A stretch of 64,000 nt of DNA from Anniella stebbinsi (GCA_029215795.1 JARDYH010000001.1:401487154-401551153); one strand, 5' to 3'. Shown: positions 10,743-22,092, counted from the first letter of the stretch. Translations and numbers: made by a program. Notes: generated from the sequence alone by a model not told the origin.

Positions 10743-11540
10743 AAGGAACTGTTGGGAGGAAAATCAGAGATGAAACGTTTGGAGAGGCTCAGTGCTCTGA
10801 AACATCCATCCATCTAGTCATCCATGCAGTTCTCGGTGTCTAACACTCAGCGGCATCCATATTGAATTACATAAGGCAAGGCAATGACCAAAGCTCTGAC
10901 TGAGATTTCAACTCACTGAACTATGAATTATGCTTGAGCAACAGTTGATCTGCCTCTGAGCAGGGAGGAGAACTTAAAAAGAGAAAGACAAATATTGGTT
11001 TTAGTTTTATGGGCATGAGAATCCAAATGTTAGTGCAGTTCCTTTTGGCATCTCTCTTTCAGATGCACTTGTTATGGAAGACACTGAGGCCTCTTCGTTT
11101 TCTTTTCTTTCTTTTTAAAATAGAAATAATATTTATCTCCGGTATATTTGGGGGAACTGGCAACATGAGGTTTGCTTCCAAGAGCCTACCTCAATGTCAG
11201 TATCCCTCAGTAGGGTTGACTGAACAGTCAAGAGTGTATAAACACCAACTAAGGTGAACATTCACTAGAACAGGGATGCAGAATCTCAGATGCCCACGCC
11301 CCCTTCCCCTGGCCCCTCCCATTTGGTGATTAGCTGGTATTTTGGCCCTGCCCCTTTTGCCATGCCTAACACTGGAATGCAGTCCCCATGAGCTTCTCTG
11401 AAATGATATTTGGCCTTAGGGCTAAAAGAGGTTCAACACCTAGAAGATCTGCAGAATTCATGCCAGGCAACGGCATCACAGATTGGCCAGCAATGTGGAT
11501 CGTCACCACTGGGCATCACAGAATAGGAATTGATGTATAA
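10743..11540. other. No gene recognised
   Basis: 11275-11460 has a repeat-like feel (CAGGGATGCAGAATCTCAG and then CCTGCCCCTTTTGCC), but I cannot place ends or family. The rest appears unique. Confidence 0.4.
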
Positions 11541-11665
11541 GGTTCTCCTCTTGCCTTCGCAACAACCCTGTGAGGTAAGTCAGGCTGAGAAATGGTGACT
11601 GCCCAGGGTTGTACAGGGAGTGGGGATACGAATGCAGTTCATTCTGGTCCTAGTCCAATGCTCGA
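11541..11665 (+). mobile_element. LINE-like repeat piece (AACAACCCTGTGAGGTAAGT)
   Basis: Text AACAACCCTGTGAGGTAAGT, then CAGGCTGAGAAATGGTGACT, then GTGGGGATACGAATGC matches a common squamate LINE 3' segment. A related piece occurs at 41683-41790 (AAGGTCACCGAGTGAG). Confidence 0.6.
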
Positions 11666-11719
11666 ACACGGCCTTGCCCATCCTGGTACCCTCCAGCTGT
11701 GTGGGAATGCAATGCCTAT

Positions 11720-11970
11720 TGTCCTACAACAAAAGCCCTGCGGATCAGACCAAAGGCCTCTCCAGCTTAGCATCTTTCTTCCCACAGTGGCCAGCAAATG
11801 CCCATGGGGAAGTCTCAACAGGACATGAATGCAATGACAGCCTTTTGCTTGTGTTCCTAGGAACTAGTATTGTGAGGCATAGTGGTACTGGAAGTAATAG
11901 GCAGCTATTATGACAAGGAGCCACTGAGAGCCTTATCTTCCATGGATTTTTCTAATCACCATTTAAAGCC
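11720..11970 (-). mobile_element. CR1-type LINE 3' end, TTCTTATG-tail subfamily
   Basis: Reverse-oriented copy of the family end: AGCCCTGCGGATCAGACCAA, then CCCACAGTGGCCAGCAAATG, and on through the 3' region. The other copies are at 15113, 22808, 36003 and 57676-58715. Confidence 0.75.
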
Positions 11971-12672
11971 ATCCAGTGGCCATGCTGGCTGTAGATGATG
12001 TGCCAGGTTGCAGATCCTGCTCTAACCCCTATACCACGCTGGCCATTATGTGTGTTTTTCAGATGTTGTCATTCATGCAACATCTTCCAGTGAGCACGGA
12101 AAGCAAACAACACCTTAAACTTCTAGAGCACCATTACATCTATATTTTTATTTATTTATTTATTGGTTCTGCTTATGACACCTAGCCTTAATTGCATGTC
12201 CAGCTAAGCTCTCACAAAGTCTCCTTTTGAGTGCTTGCTTGCTTGCAAGGAGGCTACAGTTCTATGGGGTGGTCTGCTTTGATCAAACTGATCCCATTTT
12301 GCCGCTCTTCTCTTATTTAAAGGGCCGAATCCTTGCAACATGTTTGGGTTTCACCAACCAAACACACACAGCGGCTTTCTTATCTTGTCATCAAAGCATC
12401 ATATCTTGTTCTATCTTTATTGTCACAAGACCCCCTAGTTTCAAAGGAGAAGAAAACATATTCAGGCAAAACTGACCCAAACAAAAGCAAAGGTAGAGCT
12501 GGTGGCAGGTCAGATAAAGCCGTGGGGGAAACAGGAGCAGGCAACGGGCACTCTGCCTATCAAGAGCTGGCAGGGGCTGATCGGTGCTGTAAATCTGCAT
12601 CAATGCAGGGAGCTGTTATTTCCCATCTTGTGATAGCTATTTATAGGTCTGAGCAAAGAAGAAACAGAAAAC

Positions 12673-12674
<2 letters not shown>

Positions 12675-12727
<53 letters not shown>
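12675..12727. repeat. AC microsatellite followed by GA repeat
   Basis: About 17 AC units run directly into about 9 GA units. A compound dinucleotide locus is likely length-polymorphic. Confidence 0.95.
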
Positions 12728-13218
12728 GCTTATTGCATAACTGATTTATAACATCATAATGGGGTCTTCTCCATTTTTCACTTCTTCCCATCTGGCCTGA
12801 CAGCTCCTGGCCCACCAGGCAAGGAGGAACCTTAACTCTGATCCGCAGCTGATGGGAGACCTTTCACCTCCATCATCTGCAGTGGTTCAGCTGGAAAGTG
12901 GAGGGGTCCCAATTTTCAACCCAATCGTGGTTTCAACCTCCTCGCCCAACCTGGGAATGTAAATGCCCTGCCCAGCTGATAGGCATGGATGAGGAAGGGT
13001 GCATATGGGTGTATGCATGTAAGGGGACGTGCCGTAGCACAGCCGCAGGTTTTTTTTTAATGAACAAAACACTATTCTCAGGCTCTCCTTGCTTTTTCCT
13101 GGCTCTTCCATGTCTCCCTATGATATTGTTTTTTCTGCCTTTCCATGATCCCTCGTGCAGTAGAGAGCGCTGGGAAAGAAAGTCCTTCCTCCTTGTCGGA
13201 CTGAAAGTGCTCCCCCCC
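12728..13218. other. No recognised feature
   Basis: Mixed-composition noncoding sequence. Frames on both strands overlap with no domain support. Confidence 0.45.
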
Positions 13219-13540
13219 CGACACTTACAACATGACAAGCCAGAGTACAGGTTGAGTATGGGTTATCATTGAACTGAAGGTTGTTGTTAAATCGTGGGTT
13301 GTCGTGTTGTGTGAACCCAGCCAGACTACCAAACCATAGTTTGTTAACCATGAACAACCCACCAAGAGAAGCCATAGTTTGTTGTTTAGATGAAAACTGT
13401 GTGCTGTTCAAGACTAACAAACCATGGTTTGTTAGCAGGACTGGGTTCACCCAACACAACAACCCACAATTCAACAACAACCCACAGTTTAACAACAGCT
13501 CACACTCAGACCATACTCTGACTTGTAGTGTTGTGTGAGG
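13219..13540. repeat. Large foldback element with AAACCATGGTTTGTT core
   Basis: The left outer arm is ACACTTACAACATGACAAGC and the right outer arm ACTTGTAGTGTTGTGTGAGG is its degenerate reverse complement. Inner arms carry GTTGTGTGAACCCAG against CTGGGTTCACCCAAC. The centre repeats ACCATAGTTTGTTA-like words. The overlapping 149-aa (minus) and 85-aa (plus) frames are readings of this palindrome. Related AACCATGG-rich text is at 31300-31470. Confidence 0.75.
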
Positions 13541-13834
13541 CAGGTCAATCAGTGCTGCAGCAGCCAAAGTGATGCTTCACACACAGTCATACCCTAGACA
13601 GCACTGGGAACAATTCAGCAACGACTAGGGCAGAAAGGCATGTGGGTGCAGATGTAGTGGGCAGGATCCACAAAAGTTTATGACAAAATACATTTGTTGG
13701 TCTTTAACGTGCCACAAGACTTTGCTATTTAGGGGAAGCAGGAAAATTAGAGTAAAGGAGGAAGAGATGGGGGCCTGTGCCAGACATTAGAACACCTCCC
13801 CTTTGACCACAGATTCCAAGATTTCACCCAATAT
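13541..13834. other. Repeat scrap in otherwise plain DNA
   Basis: 13668-13728 reads CACAAAAGTTTATGACAAAA, then TTGTTGGTCTTTAACGTGCC, a phrase familiar from old reptile interspersed repeats whose family I cannot name with certainty. Confidence 0.45.
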
Positions 13835-14300
13835 TTATTTACGTATTATCCATTTATATGCCACCCTTCATCATAAAATTCCGGGGAGACTTGCAATATC
13901 AAAGCAATGATGTAAAAGTTTAATTTATAAATGAATAAAAATGAAACCACTTCTACAGTGCAATACTATGCCTGTCTACTTCAGAAGTAACTCCCAGGAA
14001 AGTATTTTAGGATTGCAGTAGAAGGCAGCAATTGCTACAAGCAGCAGAAAATTAAAGGGGCAAAATTAAAACAGGGAAGAGTAAACCCCACTTCATATCG
14101 TTATGTTCTCCAAGTGGTAAGAAGTTCCAGGGGTGCAATGCTTACCCAGGTTTGGTTTACTTTGGAAGGAGGTCACTGGCTGGCTACAGAATGCTGAAAC
14201 TTGTAGGACTCTAAACATGCATAGGATTGTGCCCTAAAGTGCTTTAAAATACCTGGTAGAAACAAAAACGCCTTCACCTGGCAGTGTAGGTGCCAGGTAA
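13835..14300 (-). mobile_element. LINE 3' region, CR1/L2-like
   Basis: Minus-strand LINE 3' text: ATTATCCATTTATATGCCAC, an A-rich middle, then ACGCCTTCACCTGGCAG near 14268. A short hairpin-family piece (GCAATACTATGCCTGTCTAC and CATGCATAGGATTGTGCCC) appears inside at 13960-14020 and 14215-14235. Confidence 0.55.
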
Positions 14301-14650
14301 GCCTCTTTTTGATAACAAGCCTTTGTCTACATTGCTAAGGACTAGAAGCTTTTTCTTTTAATGAAATCCAAGAAGGTCAGGATGTTGCTAACTTCCTTGC
14401 CAACTATCCATGTCCTTGCCTACACAGCACATACAAGCAAACAGACACAGGTCCCCTGGAATGGCAGCGACACAACTCTTCCCTCTGCACATACAAGTTG
14501 GTACGGGTAGCCTTAGTGAGTAATCTCTCCTTCAGGGCAGCTGCACAAATTTGACATATTTTCTGACTATCTGTATTATTGAAGGTTGTTTACAGCTCTG
14601 AGCTAAAGGAGAGTAAAAGTGCTGCCACCCACAATCTGAGAAGCAATTGT
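14301..14650. other. Nothing recognised
   Basis: Apparently unique noncoding sequence. Confidence 0.45.
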
Positions 14651-14660
14651 TTTGATGGCT

Positions 14661-14705
14661 AAAGAAAGAAAGACAGACAGAAAGAAAGAAAGAAAGACAG
14701 AAAGT
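14661..14705. repeat. GAAA/GACA purine-rich microsatellite
   Basis: AAAGAAAGACAGACAGAAAG-type run, imperfect. Confidence 0.85.
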
Positions 14706-14819
14706 GAAGTGTCGCACACACAGGCATATAGCTCTCCAGCACAAAAACTACAGACATGCACACTCCTATACAACAGACAAGCACAAGGGAAAGGATGAGG
14801 TGCAAAACCTCAGGCCCAT

Positions 14820-15112
14820 GGGCCCAAACTGGTCTCCCAATCCATCCATCTGTGGCTCCATGCAGGTGTATATAGGAGATGATCCTTCAGGTGATCTGGC
14901 CCCAAACTGTTTAAGGCTTTGAATGTTAATACCAGCACTTTGAATCAGGCTGGGAAATGGACTGGCAGCCAGAGCAGAAGGGAAAATACTGGCACAATCT
15001 GATCATGTTGGCCAGTCCACCGTAACTATCTTGCTGCCCTGTTTTGGACCCGCTGAAGTTCCTGGACCATTTTCAAAGGCAGCTCCAGTAAGAATGCATT
15101 GCAATCACCCAT
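14820..15112 (-). mobile_element. L2-type LINE body fragment
   Basis: It aligns by eye with 51325-51540 of the long L2 copy: AAGGCTTTGAATGTTAATAC, then ACCAGCACTTTGAATCAGGC, and AAAGGCAGCTCCAGTAAGAA against the cognate AAAGGCAGCCCCACATAGAG. It derives from the C-terminal polymerase region. Frame is lost. Confidence 0.75.
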
Positions 15113-15206
15113 TTGTGGTTGGCCATTTTGGGAAACAGGATGCTGGACTAGACAAGCCTTTGATCTGATCCAGGTGTGCTCTTCTTATGTTCTTATTCCA
15201 GATGGA
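15113..15206 (+). mobile_element. CR1-type LINE 3' terminus
   Basis: GGATGCTGGACTAGACAAGC, then TTTGATCTGATCCAGG, ending CTCTTCTTATGTTCTTATT, the family's terminal octamer-like repeat. Confidence 0.85.
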
Positions 15207-15599
15207 TGGTTGTGTGAAATGGTCGCAGGGAAAGAAAAGTAAGCTTGTGAGTTGGGCTATCAGTGTGGGTTTCCCTGAGGCAATACCTGGCCAGCTTCTC
15301 AGACTTGACAAAGGGGCGTCAATGGCCCATGATGTCCCAGGGATGTGTTTCCATTGGAGCAGAGACCACCAAGACAGTTAGGTGATGGTTGGAGAGGCAG
15401 ACTCATCCTTGTGTTCCCCCAGCCAATGAGAGGGGACAATCTAGGTCCATGTGTGAAAAGAAACAACACTGCACTTTCCAGGCAGAGACAAAGAGAGGTG
15501 AGTTTGGGCTTTGTAGGCATTTTAGGGTGCGGCCGGCCTAGCTACCTGGAGGTAGGAGCAGTGGACTTTGGCTGTCAGTTGGACTCTTTAACTAGTGTA

Positions 15600-16165
15600 T
15601 CCGTCTATGCCCAACGTGTATATTTGTACATAAATGCAAATATTACAGAACACCAAGAAAACTCTGGAACGACATCTACCGACTTGGAAGCAGCCGGAAC
15701 GGCATCCATCGCTTCGGATTCACAACGTAACTCGGGTCTAATTTTCAGGAGCGCAATTTCGCTCTAGTACCATGCCAAACGGATAAAATGGCCATGTCCT
15801 TATATGAACAGATTCCACCATTCAGAAGACCTGGGGAAACCGCCGATTTAGCAGAATAGCCCTGCAGCTGCACCAGCTGAAAGTTCTGTTGAGAAGGGAG
15901 ATTTGCTGGGAGCAAAGCGCCGCTGTTGCTTCCCTGACCAAGACAAGAACGGATCTGTTTTCTATTGACAGGCCATTCATAATGTGCTGTCATACACAGA
16001 CCAAATGTAAGGAGAGATTACGAGTTGTCTCAACAATTAACATCAGTCTCCAGGCACACAAAAACATTTACACGGCAATGTGCCTTACGTAACATGAAGA
16101 AAGGCCTACATCGGCTAAGGATTTCAATCGCCACATTTTCGTCTTGTCATCTGCAGGGACCTGGC
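15600..16165. other. CpG-retaining repeat-poor block, candidate conserved noncoding
   Basis: No repeat family is recognised over about 560 bp. CpG survives unusually often for this window (AACTCGGGTCTAATTTTC, GGATTCACAACGTAACTCGG, CATCGGCTAAGG). Homeodomain-like and E-box-like words occur (GTCTAATTTTC, CAGCTGCACCAGCTG). Open frames cross it (15345-15767 plus; 15745-15993 minus) without splice or domain support. Conservation is not demonstrated. Confidence 0.35.
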
Positions 16166-16289
16166 CCCATGGGGCTATGGGAGGTGACCCCATGGGGCTA
16201 TGTTCCTTGCTTTCTCAGAGATATTCCAGACCCCCCCCCCTTCTCTGATGTTTCAGTAAGCAACCAAAAAATAAGCCCTTTTATTTATC

Positions 16290-16520
16290 ACAATATAAAG
16301 GGGATATTTATTTATTTTATGTCCTGTATTTCCACCAAAAAATGGCACTAAAGGTGGCTAACAGATTCTCTGCCCAACCTATGTCACAGGGTTGTTGTTG
16401 TGAGGATAAAATGGAGAGGAGGAGGAGGATTATGTACACCGCCTTGGGTTCCTTGGAGAAAAAAAGGTGGGATATAAATGGAATAATAAAAAATAATTTT
16501 TTTAAAAAACCCAAAATCTT
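16290..16520 (+). mobile_element. LINE/SINE 3' end with GGTGGGATATAAATG hairpin
   Basis: ATTTATTTATTTTATGTCCT, then CAGGGTTGTTGTTGTGAGGA, then CACCGCCTTGGGTTCCTTGG and GGTGGGATATAAATGGAATA. This is a CR1/L2-like terminal module different from the GCTTCGGCTATGGGG module. Confidence 0.65.
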
Positions 16521-16529
16521 AATTTAAAC

Positions 16530-16830
16530 ATAACATAAAATGATTAAATTAAAACAATTAAAAAGAAAACAATAAAAGAAATAAGCAGCACCAAACTATT
16601 AAAAATAAACCTTCAGCAACAGAACATCTTGTAAGCCACAGGCCTGCTTGAATGAAAATGCCCTTGCCTGCTGGCTGAAGGACAAAAGGGGCCAAGCTAG
16701 TCTCCCTCAGCAGGGAGTTCCAGATCCTGGGAGCAGCCATCAAGAAGGCCCTGCCTCCCATCCCCACCAAATGTCTGCCTGATGGCAGCAGGACCAAGAT
16801 AAGAGTCTCCCTCAAAGTTCTTAAGACCAG
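16530..16830 (-). mobile_element. LINE polymerase-tail fragment and 3' UTR
   Basis: The minus-strand frame 16558-16815 reads MGGRAFLMAAPRIWNSLLRE, which matches in style the AFSVVAP-type motif of the L2 copy at 51070-51756. The rest of the frame is not family-like and the element is degraded. Confidence 0.65.
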
Positions 16831-16852
16831 GGGAGGTTGGTGGTTCCGTTAT

Positions 16853-16973
16853 CAGTGGGGCAATGAATCCACTCCACGTTTCAGTCAGAATCAGCCAGAA
16901 CTCTAAAGGAGCTGTCCAAGGTGCTCTTTTAGAGTCCTGACTGAAACCAGGAGTGGATGCACTGCCCCACTGG
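16853..16973. repeat. Foldback repeat with AGTGGGGCA ends
   Basis: Left arm CAGTGGGGCAATGAATCCAC, right arm GTGGATGCACTGCCCCACTG, and inner arms around TTTCAGTCAG/CTGACTGAAA. The loop is near GGAGCTGTCCAAGGTGCTC. It looks like a short MITE. Confidence 0.7.
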
Positions 16974-17104
16974 TTTCCGAGCTACCAGCCTGTTTTCTGT
17001 ACCAGAACTGGAATGAGCTCACAGTACGTCTATACCAAATTCTTCCCCTGGTCCCCCTAATCTAATTTAGGGTGGAAAAAGTCATGTCATTGTTGCTCCT
17101 GTTA

Positions 17105-17210
17105 ATCCAGGGCTAGGCATCCGGTGCACTCCAGATGTTTTGATCAGGGATGATGGGAGCTGTAGTCCAAAACATCTGGAGGGCACCAAGTTGTCTACAC
17201 CTCTGTTAAA
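17105..17210. repeat. Foldback repeat of the ACTACAACTCCCA family
   Basis: CACTCCAGATGTTTTGATCA on the left and GTAGTCCAAAACATCTGGAG on the right form the arms. The centre is reduced. Confidence 0.7.
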
Positions 17211-17511
17211 AAATATGGAGTTGGAAACTCTTGCTAATCCAGGGCAAATTGCCCAGAAATCCTCCAAACCTGCCTTCAGTCCACCCTGTCTTAAAGCTCA
17301 AGGACAAACACCCTCTCGGCTTTAAAGCAGTGCAGGATGAGCTTTTGCAGAGTAAATTAAAACGGCACACGGCAAATGGAATACAGCCGTCTGTAATGCG
17401 CAACGAACTGGGGGTCCGGGCACTATTCTTCGGTAGGAGAACAAAGGTGTTAAAAGCCTATCCTTGTTTTTCATTTGTGAAATATCAGAGGCTGGTGACT
17501 GGGGGGCTGCA

Positions 17512-17536
17512 CACACACACACACACACACACACTC
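17512..17536. repeat. AC microsatellite
   Basis: About 12 CA units followed by TCAGCTCTCGAGAGAG. Confidence 0.95.
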
Positions 17537-17539
17537 AGC

Positions 17540-18074
17540 TCTCGAGAGAGTTCTTTTATGCTGGGGGAACATTATGCCCTTGCTGTTATGCAGGTCGTCT
17601 GATCTTTAAAAAAAACAAAAAAAAACACACAGAGCCGGGTGTTTTTCTTTCTGGTTTGAGAACGTAGCTTTGGAATTGTGGTGCTACAGTTTCAGGTGAA
17701 GCTGATATTTTTGGCAGGGAAGAGAAGCCCACCTGGGGTCCCCTTTCCCTGAACACATTCCACATTTCTTTCTGGCTTGCTATTAAAAGGGCAATATTAT
17801 TCTATCCCAGCCTTGAGGAAAAACTGCTTGGAGGTTTACGAAAAGGCCAGGACTGCGCAACCAAGATTAAAGTGGCCCACCAGCCGTGTGCTGCTACAAG
17901 GAGTGAGGGGAGAGGCCGTCAACCACTGTGAAAGTCGCAATACCCAGTCACGCACCAATAAGGTTCCAACAAGATGGGAGAGTGAGACCTGCCTGTCTTA
18001 TCTTCCCGTGCAGTGCCCACCCCAGCTTTTGGAGGGGCCTTGGGCAAGACACCCTCGGTGGGCCCCTGTCGTAA
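17540..18074. other. No gene recognised
   Basis: A-rich run at 17607-17628. The remainder appears unique. Frames such as 17777-18088 lack motifs. Confidence 0.45.
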
Positions 18075-18720
18075 ATCACTGGCGTTAAACACGATAAGCA
18101 GGAGGGAAACATCAATAAACAGTCTGTGGTCGAAAGCCAAAGTATCCGTCAGAAGCCAGGTCAAACAATACTGGGTTCAGGAAAGCGTCAAAGAGTAGTC
18201 AGAGTTTAGTTCAAGGTCAGGATATGTCCAGGCAAGATCAAGGAGCTGGTATGCAAGCGACAAAGACAAGGCACCAAGAACAATAGTTGCTTCCAGTGTC
18301 GCTTCTGAGTTCTGGCATGTTTTTTATGGGGATGGTGGTGATTGGGAATTGCTGTCAGTTGCACTGGTCTTCAGCTGGTTTCTGTCTGTTCCGGTGAAGA
18401 GCCACTCCCCCAAACACTCCTGTTTCTCCTTTCTGCTTAATCCCTCAAACTGAAGCACAACACCCCCTTCCCTCAGTCTACCTTCTCGCCATTGTGGTCA
18501 CCATCTGCTCTTGCTCTTCATCTTCTCTCTCTCTCTCTTGTCATTGGCCCCCGCTGGGGTGTGGGCCCATGCCTACCCGTGATGTTGGTTTTGTTCCCAT
18601 GCTCCACTGCTTGTAGACACTTCCTAGCCAGCTCATTTCCAGTATCAGAGCTAGGCTGAAGAGAACAAAATTAAAACAGTGGAAGGACACAAGGCCAGGT
18701 TTTGCTCCCATCCCTCACAC
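18075..18720. mobile_element. Possible LTR-type remnant
   Basis: Text of the form CAAGGTCAGGATATGTCCAG, AAGCCAGGTCAAACAATACT and GCACCAAGAACAATAGTTGC resembles the leader or LTR segments of reptile LTR elements, with runs of GGTC/AGTC words. No matching second LTR, primer site or coding region was found. Low confidence. Confidence 0.3.
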
Positions 18721-18984
18721 AGTGATAAAAGTAGACGCCTCCACACTTAATAGCCAAACTGGCAAGTGTGTTTAGCAAACATGTGCATGTCTGGCTTTGC
18801 CCTAGCTAGAAGCCACCATCATGACATCTTTGGGCAGTTTGGCGCTTCCAGGTTCTGACTGGATCAGGCCCTTTGGATAGCGGCACATGCAAGGTCAATA
18901 TGGTGTGCATCTCTATGATGAACCTGACACCCAAATGGCGGTCTCTGCTTTGCCACCAGAAGTTCAGGGCTATTGCATAACTCA

Positions 18985-19085
18985 GCCTCCCTCCAGATGT
19001 GTTGGGACCATGGCCCCTATCATTCCTAGCCAGGGAAAAATGGGAGTGGTACTCCCACACATCTGGAGGACACCGGTTAGGAAAA
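18985..19085. repeat. Foldback repeat of the ACTACAACTCCCA family
   Basis: Arms CCCTCCAGATGTGTTGGGAC and CACACATCTGGAGGACACCG. Confidence 0.65.
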
Positions 19086-20072
19086 ACTGGTCTTACCCTT
19101 CCTTACTCTTTTTTTAGCTGGATATTTTTTCTAGATCAGGGGAGCTAGAAACCATATATGAAAAGAAAATGAACCATTAACTGAATATAACAATAGGAGA
19201 ATATGATTTCATGGCATTTGAGAAACTCTGGGTTTGTTTTCCCTTCTTATATTCCCCCATGCCACAAAAAACTGCTTGAAGGGGCCACAGAAGACAACAA
19301 CAACCAAGAGAAATATGGTGGCAAGAAAACCAGTGGCTTCTACAAGTTGTTAATGGATGCTGCAACTGATGCTGGTGCAGAAGAACAGTTTGTAATTACT
19401 ATCACCCTGTGAGCAGAGAACAGGCCATACTGACTTCCAAGCGTAAGGTTGGGTTACATGCATCTCTGCAATCCCCTGGAACCGGGAGATTCCCAGAGGT
19501 ACTAGTGCCACCATCTATAATTCATAGCAACCTCAAAACGATTTTAAGTCAGGCAAATAAATGATAAAAATAAATTAATAAAATCCTCAAGGATTCATAG
19601 TTTGACAGAGAGCTTCCGAGTCCTGCCATGTACGATAGCAGCCCAGCTGTTTGATTTGAAGCAGGGCAAGCTCTCAAGCTCATCTGTCTGATCAAGAGTC
19701 CTGTGAATGTTTAAAGCTTGTCCAGTCTCACGGGGGCTACCATGTCTTGAAAGAGTTGAGGGACATTGCTGTCTCAGACCACATGGAATCCATTCCTCCA
19801 GGGCCTCTCTAGAACTGATTTTCTAGTAGTAACGTTCAGAGGCGTAGCAGAAAGTGGACAACACCTCAAACGGATTCTCAGAAAATAGAGATTGGTTTTG
19901 CTGTGAAATATACCCAGCAGGAACATTTTATCCAGTTTTGTTCCAACTATCATATTGCAGCAATTCATTTATGGCATGTTGGACCAAAGAGAACTGCATT
20001 GGGCACAATATAGATGCCACAATAAATTTATGTTTTCTGAGTTCAGTTTGAGGCTTGCCCCTTCCTTCCTCT

Positions 20073-20078
<6 letters not shown>
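19086..20078. other. No gene; scattered repeat scraps
   Basis: 19345-19385 (TTGTTAATGGATGCTGCAAC) recurs at 31205-31240. An A-rich run at 19553-19590 may be a LINE tail. Nothing else is recognised. Confidence 0.4.
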
Positions 20079-20109
<31 letters not shown>

Positions 20110-20172
20110 CTTCTCTTTTCTCCTCCTCCTCCTCCTCCTCCTCCTCCTCCTCCTTCTTCTTCTTCTTCTTGC
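20079..20172. repeat. Pyrimidine compound microsatellite
   Basis: TC dinucleotides, then TCC and TTC trinucleotides on the plus strand, forming a continuous polypyrimidine tract of about 90 bases. The low-complexity E/R-rich and L-rich frames at 19928-20305 are readings of this tract. Confidence 0.95.
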
Positions 20173-20218
20173 TTCCTCTCTCCCTCTTCCAGTGGGAAAA
20201 TCTGCACACACAGACATA

Positions 20219-20574
20219 GGCTGCCTCTACAAGAGGCATTTAAAGTTCTTTCAAGGCGCATTAAAAAATGTACCTCTACAAGAACGGAGCGCAAATCGGG
20301 CATAGAGGCGCGTTTTCTCTCCGATTATGCGCATTATTGAATGCGCGTTAAATAGCGAGTTTTATTTTGCTCCGGCTGTTAAAGCGCATTTTGCCTATGT
20401 GAACAAGCGATTCTCCGCATAAACTACCTGTAAAGCGCATTTGAAACAACCAGTAAAGTCACCTGTTGAGTGCTCAATTACCTCCTGCATACAAGCATTT
20501 ACGATAAAGCACTTCAGCGATTATGCGCATAATCGGCTAACCAGGCATAAAGCCAAATTCTTGTAGATGAGGCT
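20219..20574 (+). mobile_element. Harbinger-like MITE, copy 3
   Basis: Starts GGCTGCCTCTACAAGAG, ends CTTGTAGATGAGGCT. 356 bp, the same length as copies 1 and 2 and the reverse complement of them. ATA flanks both ends (20216-20218 and 20575-20577), not the TAA seen at copies 1 and 4. Confidence 0.8.
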
Positions 20575-21121
20575 ATACTCTCCAAAATACAAACTTAAGA
20601 GCTGGATTTTAAAAACTAGATGAAAGAAACAATGCAAAACACACCCTGAACCTTCCCTTTGCTGTTTTGGAGAGAAGCGCCTTTATTTATGGACAGATTT
20701 TCCCCAAGCCCCAGAGAGTATGTGATTGTGTGAGGCTCCCACACACCCCATGATGAGGAATTTGTGTGGGAAACTTATTTACGAAACTGTTACTTTGGCG
20801 CTATAGCAAACGAACGCAGGAGAAACCAGGGGTGGGGGATAAATAAATAACGAACTAGTAGGCTGGAAGTCAAGTGTCACGGCAGAACTTAAAACACCAA
20901 CCGGCATTCTTGGAAAGTGTTCAGTGCTTTCAAGCAGCACCGCCAATCCTCCCGCCTTCAGCAAAAATTCTCTCCTTCCCTTGTCTCTGGCACCAGGGCC
21001 ATCATTAGGAATTCCTGGTAGTGGTCAAAATTCCCCCAGTTTCCATCAACAAGAACCGGAACAGCCTCTTGCATGCCCAGAGACTGAAAAACGGTTCTGG
21101 AGATTGTTTAACTTTCATCCA
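20575..21121. other. Nothing recognised
   Basis: Apparently unique noncoding sequence with an AT run near 20840. Confidence 0.45.
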
Positions 21122-21500
21122 CACCAGTGGTGTAGTGCAGCTAGGGCCTAGAGGGATGCAACACAGGCACTTTTTTATGAGCAGGGATGCTGATGTCACC
21201 TGCCACCCAAATCCCTCAGAATTCCCTTCTCCCTCTGAACTCAGCTGTAACCCTCATAGATATTGGGGAGAAAAGAACATCCCGGCAACAATATAGTTGT
21301 GATGTAAAGTATTGTTGGGCGGCTCAGTTGCAAATGGGCAATTAAGACCCATTAGCTTTACAAGTTTCCTGGTGGAGACGAAAACTGCTGGAACTGGTTT
21401 GGTAATATGCATCAAAACAGCTGCCTGAATTTCTGCGCCTTCTGTGTGGCTATGAGGAGTGCCATGACGAATGCCTACACTTCAAAACTGACCTCCACAC
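21122..21500 (+). repeat. Unclassified interspersed repeat, intact copy
   Basis: It aligns by eye with 60062-60342 plus 61622-61745. Shared landmarks are TTTTTTATGAGCAGGGATGC against TTTTTATTAGCAGGGACAAA, CCTCAGAATTC, GTGGAGACGAAAACTGCTGG and ATGAGGAGTGCCATGACGAA against ATGAGGTCTGTCATGATGAG. A third partial copy lies near 32150-32230. I do not recognise the family. Confidence 0.65.
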
Positions 21501-21687
21501 CACCAAAATGCACACATGCATGTGCAGGGAAAGGTACAGAAGCTTCAGCTCTGCTTGGAAAACAAGATATTGACTGGCCCTGATAGTTAGATAGAACCTC
21601 TTTGTACAGGGGCAGTCTCTGGGGGTGAATGACAAAGGGATTTGTTCCCTTCATGCTTTGCTTGTGGTCTTTGTGGAAGAAGATGCT

Positions 21688-21765
21688 GGACTATTTATTT
21701 ATTTAATCAAGTTGCCATATAGCCAGAGCTCCCAGGACAATGCTTATAATAATTAAAGAACATGT
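21688..21765 (-). mobile_element. L2-type LINE 3' end fragment
   Basis: TATTTATTTATTTAATCAAG followed by a degenerate form of the GAAGCTCTCTGG hairpin (CAGAGCTCCCAGGACAATGC). Confidence 0.5.
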
Positions 21766-21911
21766 GTTTCTGACTGTCCGTCTTTCTGTAATCATAGCAA
21801 CCAGTTCCAGTTAGTACCTTTGCTGCCATATTCTTTATTACTTAAGTTTCCAGGCTGTCTTAAAAGACAGGTTAGCTGGCTCTCTGTGTCACCAAGGACA
21901 TGTACATCAAG

Positions 21912-22056
21912 TGGGATGGACCTGTAGCTCAGACAGCAGAGACCCTGCTTTGCAGGCAGAAGGTGCCCGGTTCAATCCCCAGCAGCATCCCCAGGTAGGG
22001 CTAGAAAAACTCCTGCCTGAAACCCTGGAGAGCCATTGCTGCCAATGTGTGTTGTT

Positions 22057-22092
<36 letters not shown>

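Noticed and set aside
13118..13567. 149-aa minus-strand frame
   Set aside because: It overlaps the 320-bp foldback element and its residues repeat as the palindrome does (NCGLLLNCGLL).
19928..20305. Frames rich in E/R or L/S over 20079-20172
   Set aside because: Translations of a TC/TCC/TTC microsatellite.
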